This document shows positions 25,876 to 34,467 of a stretch of DNA of 64,000 nucleotides, in pieces. Each line of letters starts with the position of its first letter. Positions within the stretch are counted from its first letter, which is position 1. Origin of the DNA: Acidiferrimicrobium sp. IK (lineage in GTDB: Bacteria; Actinomycetota; Acidimicrobiia; Acidimicrobiales; Palsa-688). The position numbers and the translations under genes are program-made. The notes under the pieces were generated by a model. It was not told where the DNA came from, did no database searches, and saw nothing but the letters and a program-made list of their open reading frames with translations. Location: assembly GCF_025499425.1 (NCBI RefSeq), contig NZ_JAIMCB010000002.1, forward strand, positions 310,001-374,000. Reading direction: 5' to 3'.

Positions 25876-26706
25876 TCACGAGAGGCTGCAGCGCCCGATG
25901 CGCCGGCTCGGTCCGGACAGCACCACGGTGCCGTCCGGACGCCATTCGACGGCTACCGACCCGCCGGGCTGGTGCACGGTGACCGCCCGCCCGACCCGCC
26001 CCCAGTGATGGAACGCCACCGCCGCCGCGCACGACCCGGTCCCGCACGCCTGGGTCTCGCCCACGCCGCGCTCCCACACCCGCATGGTGACCTCGTCGGG
26101 TCCCGGTCCGAGGGTGGCGAACTCCACGTTGAGGCCGCCGGGCTCGCTGGCCTCCAGCATCGCCCCGAGACCCGCCACGTCAACGCCGGCGGGATCGGGG
26201 CCGGCGACGACGAGGTGGGGGTTGCCCATGTTGACGAGGAGCTGGCCGTGCCCGACGTTGCAGCGGTCGGCGGAGCCGATGACCTTGGGCTGGCCCATGT
26301 CGACCCGGGCCCAGGTGGTGCCGGGCGCGGCCGTCGGGCTGATCGTCACCGACCGCCGGCCGGCGGGGGTCAGGACCCCGAACGCGACCCCGGCCTCCAC
26401 CATCCCGGCGTCGAGGGCGGCGTGGGCCATGCAGCGCATGCCGTTGCCGCTCATCTCGGCCTCGGAACCGTCCGCGTTCCACAGCTCGAAGACCAGCACC
26501 GCGTCGGTGCCCTCCGGGGCCCGCCGGGCCCGGATGAGGCCGTCGGCGCCGAAACCGAGATGGCGGTCGCACGCGGCGCGGGCCAGGTCGGGGCCGGCGC
26601 TGATGTCGGTGCCGTCCGGGTCGAGCAGCACGAGGAAGTCGTTGCCGACGCCCTCGAGCTTGACCAGCTCGGGGGTGGGCGGGCGGGGGGTGGGTTCGGG
26701 GTTCAT
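25876..26706 (-). CDS. dapF: Diaminopimelate epimerase DapF
   Basis: PLP-independent epimerase making meso-DAP from LL-DAP, 276 residues. Catalytic cysteines are Cys92 (SGNGMRC) and Cys221 (QACGTGS). The ATG overlaps the miaA stop (ATGA). The reading frame continues far upstream, but that part is a shadow of miaA. Confidence 0.95.
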   Translation of the reverse strand: MNPEPTPRPPTPELVKLEGVGNDFLVLLDPDGTDISAGPDLARAACDRHLGFGADGLIRARRAPEGTDAVLVFELWNADGSEAEMSGNGMRCMAHAALDAGMVEAGVAFGVLTPAGRRSVTISPTAAPGTTWARVDMGQPKVIGSADRCNVGHGQLLVNMGNPHLVVAGPDPAGVDVAGLGAMLEASEPGGLNVEFATLGPGPDEVTMRVWERGVGETQACGTGSCAAAVAFHHWGRVGRAVTVHQPGGSVAVEWRPDGTVVLSGPSRRIGRCSLS

Positions 26707-27629
26707 CGCTTCCTCCAGTCTCCCAGGAGCGGGGCCACAACGGCGAGGGGATTCCCTCTGGTGCCGTACCAGGCGATGCGGGGGTCGCGCCGCCACCACA
26801 TCCGCTGCCGGCGGGCGAAGGCCCGGGTCCGGTTCACCGCCTGGTCCAGCGCCTCGGGGAACGCCACCCCGTCCTCGAGGTGGGCCAGCACCTCCCGGTA
26901 TCCGAGGGCCTGGCGGGCGGTGCGCGACAGGCCACCGGCGCGAAGCGCTTGGACCTCCTCCACCAGCCCGGCGTCGACCATCGCCGCCATCCGGGCCGCG
27001 ATCCGCTTCGCGCCGGCCACTCTCGGCATCCACAGCCCGGCGATCCTCCACGGGGTGGCGGGGAAGGCGTCCAGTCCCGGTCCGAAGGTGGAGAAAGGAC
27101 GCCCGGACCCGACGGTCACCTCGAGGGCGCGCACCACCCGCCGGCGGTTGGCGGGCTCCATCCGTGACGCGGCCAACGGGTCGAGAACCTGCAGCCGCCG
27201 GTGCAGCCCGAGGGTGTCGGGGTCCGAGTCGAGGCCGGCGCGCACCTCCGGCCAGGTCCCGGGCGGGACCAACCCGTCGACCACCGCCTGGAAGTACAGG
27301 CCGGTCCCCCCCACTAGAAGCGCTCGCCGGCCCCGGCCCTCGATCCCGGCGATGGCCGCCCGGGCCGCTTCGGCGTAGCGGGCGACGTGGTACTCCTCGG
27401 ACGGGTCGGCGACGTCGAGCAGATGGTGGGGCACCCCGGCTCGTTCGGCGATCGTCGGCGTGGCGGTGCCGATGTCCATTCCCCGGTACACCTGCATCGA
27501 GTCGACGGTGACGATCTCGACGTCGCCGAGCGCCGCGGCGACCTCCACCGCGACCGCCGATTTCCCCGACGCGGTCGGCCCGACGAGAGCCAGGTGACCG
27601 GCGCCGGCCGGTTCCAGCCCAGCGCTCAG
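26703..27629 (-). CDS. miaA: tRNA dimethylallyltransferase MiaA, apparent CTG start
   Basis: Prenylates A37 of UNN-decoding tRNAs, the substrate for MiaB. The frame contains the P-loop GPTASGKS, then VTVDSMQVYRGMDIGTA, PHHLLDV and LVGGTGLYF. No ATG, GTG or TTG lies in frame upstream of the P-loop; the first conventional start falls after it and would delete it. A CTG at 27627-27629 overlaps the miaB stop as CTGA, the geometry used for ATGA/GTGA coupling throughout this window, so I start there (308 residues). The product call is firm, the start is inferred. Confidence 0.85.
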   Translation of the reverse strand: MSAGLEPAGAGHLALVGPTASGKSAVAVEVAAALGDVEIVTVDSMQVYRGMDIGTATPTIAERAGVPHHLLDVADPSEEYHVARYAEAARAAIAGIEGRGRRALLVGGTGLYFQAVVDGLVPPGTWPEVRAGLDSDPDTLGLHRRLQVLDPLAASRMEPANRRRVVRALEVTVGSGRPFSTFGPGLDAFPATPWRIAGLWMPRVAGAKRIAARMAAMVDAGLVEEVQALRAGGLSRTARQALGYREVLAHLEDGVAFPEALDQAVNRTRAFARRQRMWWRRDPRIAWYGTRGNPLAVVAPLLGDWRKR

Positions 27630-29095
27630 AGGACCGCGACCGGGATGCGGGTCCGGTGCCGGGGCGGCGCGGTGACCTCGAGCAGGCGGCCTTCCAGGAA
27701 GTGGGGGGCGCCCCTCGTGATCTCCACCATCGCCAGCGCGCCGGTCGGAGCGGGGCCGGTGAAATGGACCAGCTTGTTTTGACGGGTGCGGCCGCTCAAC
27801 ACGTTCGGGTCACGCTTGGAGGGCCCCTCGACCAGGACCTCGTCGACGCGTCCCTCGCGGGCCATGTTGGAAGCCAGGGCCGAGCGTTCGACCACCACTC
27901 GCAGCGCCTCGAAACGCGCCGCGACAACCGCCGGGTCTACGAACGCAGCGGTCATGGCCGCCGCCTCGGTCCCGGTGCGAGGTGAGTAGATGAACGTGTA
28001 CGCGCTGTCGTAGGCCGCCTCGGCCGCCACCGCCAAGGTGGCGTCGAAGTCGTCGTCGGTCTCGCCGGGGAACCCCACGATGATGTCGGTGCTGACCGCC
28101 AGGTCGGGGATCCCGGCTCGGGCCGCGGCCAGCTTCTCCAGGTACCGTGCGGAGCTGTACCCGCGGTGCATGGCGGCCAGGATCCGGTCGCTGCCCGACT
28201 GCAGCGGCAGGTGGAGGTGCTCGCAGACGGCGGGCTCCTCGGCCATGGCCGCGATGGTCTCGGGGCGGAGGTCCTTAGGGTGGGGACTGGTGTAGCGAAC
28301 CCGGCCGATGCCCTCCACCCGGGCCACGGCCCGCAGCAGGTCGGCGAAAAGGGGACGGGCCCGGGGCCGTTCGGCCGCGGTCCACTCGGCGCCGACCAGC
28401 GCAGCGGCGTCGCGCCAGTCGGGAGCGGTGCGCATCCTGGTGGTGAGGTCCCGGCCGTAGGAGTTGACGTTTTGGCCGAGGAGAGTCACCTCGAGGGTGC
28501 CGGCGGCCGCCAGCTGCTCGACCTCGGCGACGACGGAGCCGAAGGGCCGGCTGGCCTCAGGGCCGCGCACGGAAGGCACGATGCAAAAGGCGCAGTTGTT
28601 GTCGCAGCCGACCTGGATGGTCACCCACGCCGCCCACGCCTGGTCCCGCCGGGTCGGAAGCGCCGACGCGAACGCCGGGTCGTCGCCCTCATCGGCCTCG
28701 ATGATCTCGGTCACCGGGCCGAACGTCGACTCCGACTCGCGTAGCAGGTCGGCGGCCCGGGAGATGTTGTGGGTGCCCCACACGGCGTCCACCCACGGAG
28801 CCTTGCGGGCCACCAGGTCCCGGTCCTTTTGGGCCAGGCACCCGCCGACCGCGATCTGCATGCCGGGTCGGCGGTCCTTGACCGATTTGAGGTGCCCGAG
28901 GGTGCCGTAGAGCTTGTTGTCGGCGTTCTCCCTGATGCAGCAGGTGTTGAGGACTACGACGTCGGCGTCTTCCACGCCCTCGGCGGCCACCAAACCGTCG
29001 GCTTCCAGCACGCCGGCCAGGCGCTCAGAGTCGTGCTCGTTCATCTGGCACCCGAAGGTGCGGATGAAGTAGCTGCGGGGCGCGGGTTGCGGCAC
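27626..29095 (-). CDS. miaB: tRNA-2-methylthio-N6-dimethylallyladenosine synthase MiaB
   Basis: Radical SAM methylthiotransferase acting on i6A37 made by MiaA. 489 residues: N-terminal UPF0004 domain with Cys16, Cys52 and Cys86; radical-SAM cysteines Cys164, Cys168 and Cys171 (CDNNCAFC); C-terminal TRAM domain. GTG start. miaA follows with a 4-bp overlap. Confidence 0.96.
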   Translation of the reverse strand: MPQPAPRSYFIRTFGCQMNEHDSERLAGVLEADGLVAAEGVEDADVVVLNTCCIRENADNKLYGTLGHLKSVKDRRPGMQIAVGGCLAQKDRDLVARKAPWVDAVWGTHNISRAADLLRESESTFGPVTEIIEADEGDDPAFASALPTRRDQAWAAWVTIQVGCDNNCAFCIVPSVRGPEASRPFGSVVAEVEQLAAAGTLEVTLLGQNVNSYGRDLTTRMRTAPDWRDAAALVGAEWTAAERPRARPLFADLLRAVARVEGIGRVRYTSPHPKDLRPETIAAMAEEPAVCEHLHLPLQSGSDRILAAMHRGYSSARYLEKLAAARAGIPDLAVSTDIIVGFPGETDDDFDATLAVAAEAAYDSAYTFIYSPRTGTEAAAMTAAFVDPAVVAARFEALRVVVERSALASNMAREGRVDEVLVEGPSKRDPNVLSGRTRQNKLVHFTGPAPTGALAMVEITRGAPHFLEGRLLEVTAPPRHRTRIPVAVL

Positions 29096-29115
29096 GCCCA
29101 GAGCTTACGGGACCC

Positions 29116-29676
29116 TCAGGCCAGGAACTCGGCCAGGGACGGCTGGAGCACCTCGACGCTGACCGCCATCGCCCCGCGGGTCGCCACCTGGTGAGCCACC
29201 AGGTGCAACGCCAGCTCGGCGGGCTGCTGGTCCAAGTCGAGGGCCATGGAGGCGTCGAGGTCCTCGAGCGCGGCGGCTACCAGGTTGCTGTCGAGGGCCA
29301 GCAGGGACCGGGTCTCCTCGGCCAGGCGGCCGAGCTCCGCGGTTTGCGCCGCCAGCGCCCGGCGGTGGGCCCGGAAGATGTCGGGCCACGGATCGTTGAG
29401 CCGGTCGATGAGCTCGCGTAGGGGAGGCAGGTCGGCGACGCCCAGCTCGCGGGCCAGGGCGGCGAACGCCACCGCTCGGGACAGCTCGGCCGAGCGGATC
29501 TCGTCGAGCACCGCGGCGACCTCGTCGGAGGCGCGAGACAGCCAGCGAACCTGGCCCGACCGCAGCACCAGCTGCTCGGCGATGAGCTTGAACTCCAGGC
29601 GGTCCAGCACCTGCCGCTCGCACCAGAGCAAGCTCGACAGCTCCTGGAGGGCGATGTCGATGCCGGCCATATCCAT
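29116..29676 (-). CDS. FlgN-like helical protein
   Basis: 186 residues, almost all alpha-helical with heptad character: LQELSSLLWCERQVLDRLEF, VRWLSRASDEVAAVLDEIR, then a second helix pair. The pattern resembles actinobacterial FlgN flagellar export chaperones, which hold hook-filament junction proteins before export. No other flagellar gene is in the window, so the chaperone role is uncertain. ATG at 29676 has an AAGGG site 9 nt upstream. It is 20 bp from miaB and 110 bp from spoVS. Confidence 0.55.
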   Translation of the reverse strand: MDMAGIDIALQELSSLLWCERQVLDRLEFKLIAEQLVLRSGQVRWLSRASDEVAAVLDEIRSAELSRAVAFAALARELGVADLPPLRELIDRLNDPWPDIFRAHRRALAAQTAELGRLAEETRSLLALDSNLVAAALEDLDASMALDLDQQPAELALHLVAHQVATRGAMAVSVEVLQPSLAEFLA

Positions 29677-29785
29677 CACACCTAACCCTTCGGCACCGAC
29701 CGGCGCCACGTGAGGTTCTGCGCAGCGCAGAATGCGGCTTATTGCGCCGCCTGACTGGCCCATCTGGGGGAGCCCGCCGGCATCT

Positions 29786-30280
29786 TTATCTGGAGCTGGG
29801 AGCCGGCACCGCGGGTTGGGCGCCGCCCGGCGCTGGGGGGGCGGGGTCGGTGGCGAGGGGCGGGGCCACCTGATGCGCGCCGACCTGATGCGCGCCGACC
29901 TGATGCGCGCCGACCCGATCCGGGCCGACCTGGCCCGGATCGACCGGATCCGCGGCAGTCAGATCCACGCCGGGCACGTCCACGCCGGTCAGGTCAAGAG
30001 GGGCTCGGTCTTCCACCCGATCGGTCTCGACGAGCAGGCGGATGGCGGTCCGGCTCTGCCCGTCGATCTCGATGTCGGCGAACGTCGGGCGGCAGTGGAG
30101 GTCCAACCCCGACGGAGCGACGTAGCCACGAGCGATCGCCACGGCCTTGATCGCCTGATTGAGGGCGCCGGCTCCGACCACCTGGACCTCCGCGACGCCA
30201 TGGTTGCGGACCATCCCGGCCAGCGCCCCGGCCACGGCGTTGGGCGTTGACCTGCTCGAGACCTTCAGGATCTCCGTCAC
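29786..30280 (-). CDS. spoVS: SpoVS-family protein with repeat-bearing tail
   Basis: The first 85 residues are a full SpoVS domain: EILKVSSRSTPNAVAGALAG, GAGALNQAIKAVAIARGYVAP and DIEIDGQSRTAIRLLVE. SpoVS proteins are small Alba-like proteins known from sporulation in Bacillus and found in Deinococcus-Thermus; their biochemical role is unsettled. Here about 80 extra residues follow, acidic then Pro/Ala-rich, including three GAHQV repeats from a 15-bp duplication. GTG start, overlapped by a possible 7-codon leader ORF. Position between recA and miaB is where many actinobacteria carry recX and rny. Confidence 0.85.
   Translation of the reverse strand: MTEILKVSSRSTPNAVAGALAGMVRNHGVAEVQVVGAGALNQAIKAVAIARGYVAPSGLDLHCRPTFADIEIDGQSRTAIRLLVETDRVEDRAPLDLTGVDVPGVDLTAADPVDPGQVGPDRVGAHQVGAHQVGAHQVAPPLATDPAPPAPGGAQPAVPAPSSR
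29870..29929. repeat. 15-bp coding repeats in spoVS tail
   Basis: Three exact units CTGATGCGCGCCGAC (29870-29884, 29885-29899, 29900-29914) and a degenerate fourth encode GAHQV repeats on the minus strand. Confidence 0.9.
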
Positions 30281-30300
30281 GCGACGACGGCTTCGATCAT
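30277..30300 (-). CDS. Possible leader peptide MIEAVVA before spoVS
   Basis: A 7-codon ORF starts at an ATG with a strong GAGGAG site 4 nt upstream and stops in a TGA overlapping the spoVS GTG (GTGA). The spoVS GTG itself has no good ribosome site, so re-initiation from this mini-ORF could drive it. Very short; no other support. Confidence 0.35.
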   Translation of the reverse strand: MIEAVVA

Positions 30301-30490
30301 GAGGCTCCTCGGCGACAAGGGACAACGGACACGCCGGGCCGATGACCCACAGAACCGGACGTACCGGAAGGTTCGACGCCTGTCACGGATGTTCCTTCTG
30401 CCCCGCTCACCACTCCCACCACCGTCGACGCCGCGCAAGGTGGCGGGTTTACAGCGCCTGGTCACCGGTTGCCCGCCGGCGCAGAAGCTG

Positions 30491-30523
30491 GCTGGCGGGG
30501 GCGGCGGTGCCGCCCCCGCCAGC
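30491..30523 (-). terminator. recA terminator hairpin
   Basis: Perfect 15-bp arms 30491-30505 and 30509-30523 around a 3-nt loop, beginning 2 nt after the recA stop. No U-tract follows, typical of actinobacterial terminators. Confidence 0.8.
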
Positions 30524-30524
30524 G

Positions 30525-31607
30525 TCAATCCTTGAGGGAGATCGGCTCGTCGTCTTCCGGGCGGGCACCGAGTTGGTCGTCGAGCGGCGGGCCGTCGCCT
30601 ATACCGGTCTCCTGGCGGACCCGCTCGGAGATCTCGATCATGAGTTCCAGGTTCTCGACCAGGAAGTTCTTGGCGTTCTCCCGGCCCTGGCCCAGCTGCT
30701 CGCCTTCGTAGGTGTACCAGGCACCCGACTTCTTGACGATGTTGAGATCAACCGCGATGTCGATGAGCGACCCCTCGCGGCTGATTCCCTTGCCGTACAT
30801 GATGTCGAACTCGGCCTGACGGAACGGGGGCGCCACCTTGTTTTTGACGACCTTCACCCGGGTGCGGTTGCCGACCACCTCGGCGCCGTCCTTGATGGAC
30901 TCGATGCGCCGGATGTCGAGGCGGACCGAGGAGTAGAACTTGAGGGCCCGGCCGCCCGGAGTGGTCTCCGGCGAGCCGAACATCACCCCGATCTTCTCCC
31001 GCAGCTGGTTGATGAAGATGCAGATGGTGTTGGACCGGCTCAAGGTGGCGGTCAGCTTGCGCAGCGCCTGGGACATCAACCGGGCCTGCAGGCCGACGTG
31101 GGAGTCGCCCATGTCACCTTCGATCTCCGCCCGGGGGGTCAGGGCGGCCACCGAGTCGATGACCACGACGTCGAGCGCCCCGGACCGGATCAGCATGTCG
31201 GTGATCTCGAGGGCCTGCTCGCCGGTGTCCGGCTGGGAGATCAGCAGGTCGTCGACGTTGACCCCGATCGCCGCGGCGTAGACCGGGTCCATGGCGTGCT
31301 CGGCGTCCACGTAGGCACAGATGCCACCGTTGCGCTGGGCCTCGGCCACGACGTGCATGGCCAAGGTCGACTTGCCGGAGGACTCCGGCCCGTAGATCTC
31401 CACGACCCGCCCTCTCGGCAGGCCGCCGATCCCGAGGGCGATGTCCAGGGCGAGGGCCCCGGTCGGGATGGCCTCGATGGCCATGCTCGACTTCTCGCCC
31501 ATCCGCATGACGGCGCCCTTGCCGAACTGCTTCTCGATCTGGCCCATCGCCATATCGAGTGCCTTGTCTCGCTCCACCGTGTGCCTTTCGTGTCGCTCTG
31601 CTGTCAT
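30525..31607 (-). CDS. recA: Recombinase RecA
   Basis: 360-residue ATP-dependent strand-exchange protein and LexA co-protease. Walker A is GPESSGKST (73-81); [28 protein letters not shown] and the acidic C-terminus are typical. No intein. Two promoter candidates lie upstream: one with a LexA box (31728-31741) and one of the LexA-independent RecA-NDp type (31639-31661). No recX follows. Confidence 0.98.
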   Translation of the reverse strand: MTAERHERHTVERDKALDMAMGQIEKQFGKGAVMRMGEKSSMAIEAIPTGALALDIALGIGGLPRGRVVEIYGPESSGKSTLAMHVVAEAQRNGGICAYVDAEHAMDPVYAAAIGVNVDDLLISQPDTGEQALEITDMLIRSGALDVVVIDSVAALTPRAEIEGDMGDSHVGLQARLMSQALRKLTATLSRSNTICIFINQLREKIGVMFGSPETTPGGRALKFYSSVRLDIRRIESIKDGAEVVGNRTRVKVVKNKVAPPFRQAEFDIMYGKGISREGSLIDIAVDLNIVKKSGAWYTYEGEQLGQGRENAKNFLVENLELMIEISERVRQETGIGDGPPLDDQLGARPEDDEPISLKD

Positions 31608-31638
31608 TGCCTACCGTCCCAACGTTGGTTGCACCGTG

Positions 31639-31661
31639 ACCCTACGGAAGGGGTGTGACAG
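31639..31661 (-). promoter_or_regulatory. RecA-NDp-like promoter of recA
   Basis: Leftward, CTGTCACAC (31653-31661), an 8-nt spacer, then TAGGGT (31639-31644). This fits the mycobacterial LexA-independent motif TTGTCRGTG-N8-TANNNT (PafBC-dependent) in TGTC, spacing and TANNNT; the distal half of the first element deviates. It is about 32 bp from the recA start. Confidence 0.5.
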
Positions 31662-31717
31662 TCCCGACCAACCGGCATCTTGAAGAGCGGCGGGGACCAC
31701 ACCGCTGTCATGCAGAC

Positions 31718-31741
31718 ACCCTATGCACGAACGGATGTTCG
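31718..31741. promoter_or_regulatory. LexA box and distal recA promoter
   Basis: CGAACGGATGTTCG at 31728-31741 is a near-ideal SOS box. A leftward TAGGGT -10 candidate lies at 31718-31723, so LexA would sit in the promoter. The box also lies 67 bp before the divergent ACT-domain gene. Confidence 0.8.
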
Positions 31742-31808
31742 ATGGTGGATGGTTTGCGGCGACCGGTCGCCGCCCGGCGGTTCACGGGAGGCTGACCCCG
31801 GAGAAACA

Positions 31809-32486
31809 TTGCCGAAATCTGACGTCCGTACGGTCCGGTTCATGCCGTTCCTCGTCCGTCTGCGCATCGCTCTGGCCGATCAGCCCGGCGCGCTGGCCCG
31901 CGTGGCCGCGGTGATCGCGGAGCACGGAGGCAACATCACCGCAGTCGACGTCCACCGGGCCGGGGTCAACGCGGTCGACGACGTCGTCGTCGAATGGCCC
32001 GACGACACCGCGGACATCGACCGGCTGCGGGACGCCCTGGCCGGCAGCGGCGCCGGCGACCTGCGCTCCCACCAGGCGGCCCGCCAGGTCGACCCGGTGG
32101 TCGCCGCCCTCCGCCGGGCGGTCGACATCGTGGCCGCAGGGGGCGGCGACAGCGACTTGATCGCTGCGGTGGCGGAGGTGTGCGCGTCGCCGGCGGTGTG
32201 GATATCCCCGGCGGGAGAGGACACCGCCATCGAGGCGGGCCGCATGGCGCGCGAGGGCGGCGGTGCGGTGTCGGTGCGGACCACCGAGCTACCGGCCGCG
32301 GTCGCCGAGCGGCTGCCAGGCGAGGCGTGGCTGCTCGCGGTACCGGACCCGGAGGTGGTGGGCGACGGCCGGGTCGTGTTCGTGGCTCGGGGCCCGCAAA
32401 GCGAGTTCACCAACACCGAGATCGCCCGGATAGAGGCTCTGATGGACCTTGACGCCCGCGTCGCGAGGATGCAGGCCGGCCGGTAG
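31809..32486 (+). CDS. ACT-domain protein
   Basis: About 225 residues. The N-terminal ACT domain (VRLRIALADQPGALARVAAVIAEHG, read as two strands and a helix) is the fold that binds amino acids in regulatory proteins. The second half has a PAS/GAF-like alternation ending in FTNTEIARIEALMDL. No catalytic domain is present, so a regulatory or sensor role is likely but unknown. A TTG at 31809 with a GGAG site 5 nt upstream is preferred; ATG at 31842 is the alternative. Divergent from recA across the SOS box. Confidence 0.7.
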   Translation: MPKSDVRTVRFMPFLVRLRIALADQPGALARVAAVIAEHGGNITAVDVHRAGVNAVDDVVVEWPDDTADIDRLRDALAGSGAGDLRSHQAARQVDPVVAALRRAVDIVAAGGGDSDLIAAVAEVCASPAVWISPAGEDTAIEAGRMAREGGGAVSVRTTELPAAVAERLPGEAWLLAVPDPEVVGDGRVVFVARGPQSEFTNTEIARIEALMDLDARVARMQAGR

Positions 32487-32532
32487 CCAACCGGCAGAGC
32501 GGCTGGTCCTCCGGCCGGGCGGCGGCCCGCTT

Positions 32533-33849
32533 CTAGCCGGCGGTTGGTCGCGGCTGGTCCGCCGGCAGGCCGAGCAGGCGGCGACGGAGGTGGTCCAAGG
32601 CGGAGATGACCGTCAGCGCCCGCACCTCCGGGCGGCCTCCCGGCAGCGACAGGCGCGCCGCGGCGGTCGATCCCTCCAGCCACGACCCGACCCAGACCGT
32701 CCCGACCGGCTGCCCTTCCTGCTCGTCGGGCCCCGCGACGCCGGTGACCGCCAGGCCTACGTCCGCGCCGAGGACCCGCGCCGCTCCGGCAGCCATCGCC
32801 TCGGCGGTTCGGGAGGAGATGACCGGTCCTTCGGGCACCCCGAGCACGTCGCGCTTGACGTCAGTGGCGTAGGACACCACGCCGCCCCGGAACCAGCGGG
32901 AGGCGCCGGGGACGTCTGTGAGGCGTGAGCCGAGGAGGCCGCCGGTCAGCGACTCGGCGACCGCCAGGGTCAGGCCGCCGGCGAGCAGCGCGTCGCCGAC
33001 CACCGACTCCATGGTCTGCTCGTCCACCGCGAACACCCGGTCGCCGAGCAAGGCCCGCACCTCGGCCTCCTCCCCGTCGAGCAGGGCGGCGGCTTCCGCG
33101 TGGAGCAGGCCCTCGGACCCCTCGTCGGCCTCTGCCGTGACCTTCGCCGTGATCCGCACCTTGATCCCCTCCGCGCCGCTCGCCAGGAACGCGATCGCGG
33201 GGTTGCCGACCCTCTCGAGGGCATCGAGGCGCGGCGCCAGGATGTCCGCCACCGTCGACTCGCCCAGGCCCCAGGTGCGCAAGGTCCGGCTGGCGATGAC
33301 CGACCGGTCGCCTGAGCGGGCGAGCAGGTCGGGCAGCACGGCCCGCTCGATCATCTCGCGCATCTCTCCCGGCACGCCGGGCACCGCGTAGATCACCCTG
33401 GCCGCTTCGCCGGCGACGGGGCCGGTAACCGGGCAGATCAGGCCGGGCGCGGTTCCCCGCACCTGGGGGATGACCGTCGCCCCCGCGGGGACGTCGGCCT
33501 GGCGCCGGTTGTTGTCGGTCATGGGGTGTCGCCAGCGAGCGAACATCTCCTCGATGCGCTGCTCCACGTCCTTGTCTCGCTCCAGCCCGACGCCCATGAC
33601 CTCGGCGATGGCCTCCCTCGTTATGTCGTCCTGGGTCGGACCGAGGCCGCCGCAGCAGATCACCGCGTCGGCGCGCCCCAAAGCGGCCCGCAGCGCCGCG
33701 GTGATGCGGGCCCGGTTGTCGCCGACCTTCACCGCCATCACGCAGTCGAGGCCATGCGCGGCGAGCTGCTCGCCTATCCACGCCGAGTTGGTGTCGATCA
33801 CGTAGCCGAGCAGGAGCTCCGTGCCGACCGCGACGACCTCGACGCGCAC
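32533..33849 (-). CDS. cinA: CinA family nicotinamide-nucleotide amidohydrolase
   Basis: 438-residue protein: N-terminal MoCF-like domain (VEVVAVGTELLLGYVIDTN; CCGGLGPTQDDITREA) and C-terminal NMN amidase domain (VAESLTGGLLGSRLTDVPGASRW in two parts; VTGVAGPDEQEGQPVGTVWVG in two parts). Members deamidate NMN in pyridine nucleotide salvage and hydrolyse ADP-ribose. GTG start 2 nt after the pgsA stop. Order pgsA-cinA-recA is conserved, though here the ACT gene separates cinA from recA. Confidence 0.94.
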   Translation of the reverse strand: MRVEVVAVGTELLLGYVIDTNSAWIGEQLAAHGLDCVMAVKVGDNRARITAALRAALGRADAVICCGGLGPTQDDITREAIAEVMGVGLERDKDVEQRIEEMFARWRHPMTDNNRRQADVPAGATVIPQVRGTAPGLICPVTGPVAGEAARVIYAVPGVPGEMREMIERAVLPDLLARSGDRSVIASRTLRTWGLGESTVADILAPRLDALERVGNPAIAFLASGAEGIKVRITAKVTAEADEGSEGLLHAEAAALLDGEEAEVRALLGDRVFAVDEQTMESVVGDALLAGGLTLAVAESLTGGLLGSRLTDVPGASRWFRGGVVSYATDVKRDVLGVPEGPVISSRTAEAMAAGAARVLGADVGLAVTGVAGPDEQEGQPVGTVWVGSWLEGSTAAARLSLPGGRPEVRALTVISALDHLRRRLLGLPADQPRPTAG

Positions 33850-33851
33850 GC

Positions 33852-34463
33852 TCAGGGCCTGCCGGCCCGCCGGACTGCGCCGGAGCGGCCGTCGGCCAGG
33901 TACTGACCGAAGCTGACCACCGCCAGAAGGACCGCGACCCACAGCACCTCGCGCCCGACCGCCGGGTGGTGACGGCCGATGGCCGGGATCAAGATCAGCC
34001 CGACGGCGAGGTCCTGGGTGGCGGTCTTGGCCTTGGCCAGGGGTCGGGCCGGGATCGAGACGCCGCCCCGGGAGCGGGCGCTGCGGTACAGGCTCATGGC
34101 CACCTCGCGAGCGGCGATGATCACCACCGGAACCCAGCTCACCCTCCCGCTGCCGGCCAGGGCCGCTAGGGCGCCGAGCACCAGCGCCTTGTCGGCCAGC
34201 GGATCCAAGAACGCCCCCGAGGTGGTCGGCCCCTCGCGGCGGGCGACCCACCCGTCGAGGAAGTCGGTGCTGGCCAGAACGACCCAGACCGCGACGTTGG
34301 CCCACGACGGGCCGAGGACCACGATTAGCACGACCATGAACGGCGTAGCCAGCATCCTGAGCATGGTGATGGCGTTGGCCGGCGTCACCCGCGCGCTGCG
34401 CTGGTACTTGAACACCCGAGGGCCGGTGCGCAGCTCGGCCTCCGGCCTGGGGACGCTGGCCAC
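33852..34463 (-). CDS. pgsA: CDP-diacylglycerol-glycerol-3-phosphate 3-phosphatidyltransferase
   Basis: Membrane enzyme of phosphatidylglycerol synthesis, 203 residues. The CDP-alcohol transferase motif runs from Asp67 (DFLDGWVAR) to Asp87 and Asp91 (GAFLDPLADK). About five transmembrane helices; N-terminal ATPANAITMLRM segment is typical. Lies between rimO and cinA with gaps of 2-4 nt. Confidence 0.9.
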   Translation of the reverse strand: MASVPRPEAELRTGPRVFKYQRSARVTPANAITMLRMLATPFMVVLIVVLGPSWANVAVWVVLASTDFLDGWVARREGPTTSGAFLDPLADKALVLGALAALAGSGRVSWVPVVIIAAREVAMSLYRSARSRGGVSIPARPLAKAKTATQDLAVGLILIPAIGRHHPAVGREVLWVAVLLAVVSFGQYLADGRSGAVRRAGRP

Positions 34464-34467
34464 CGGC

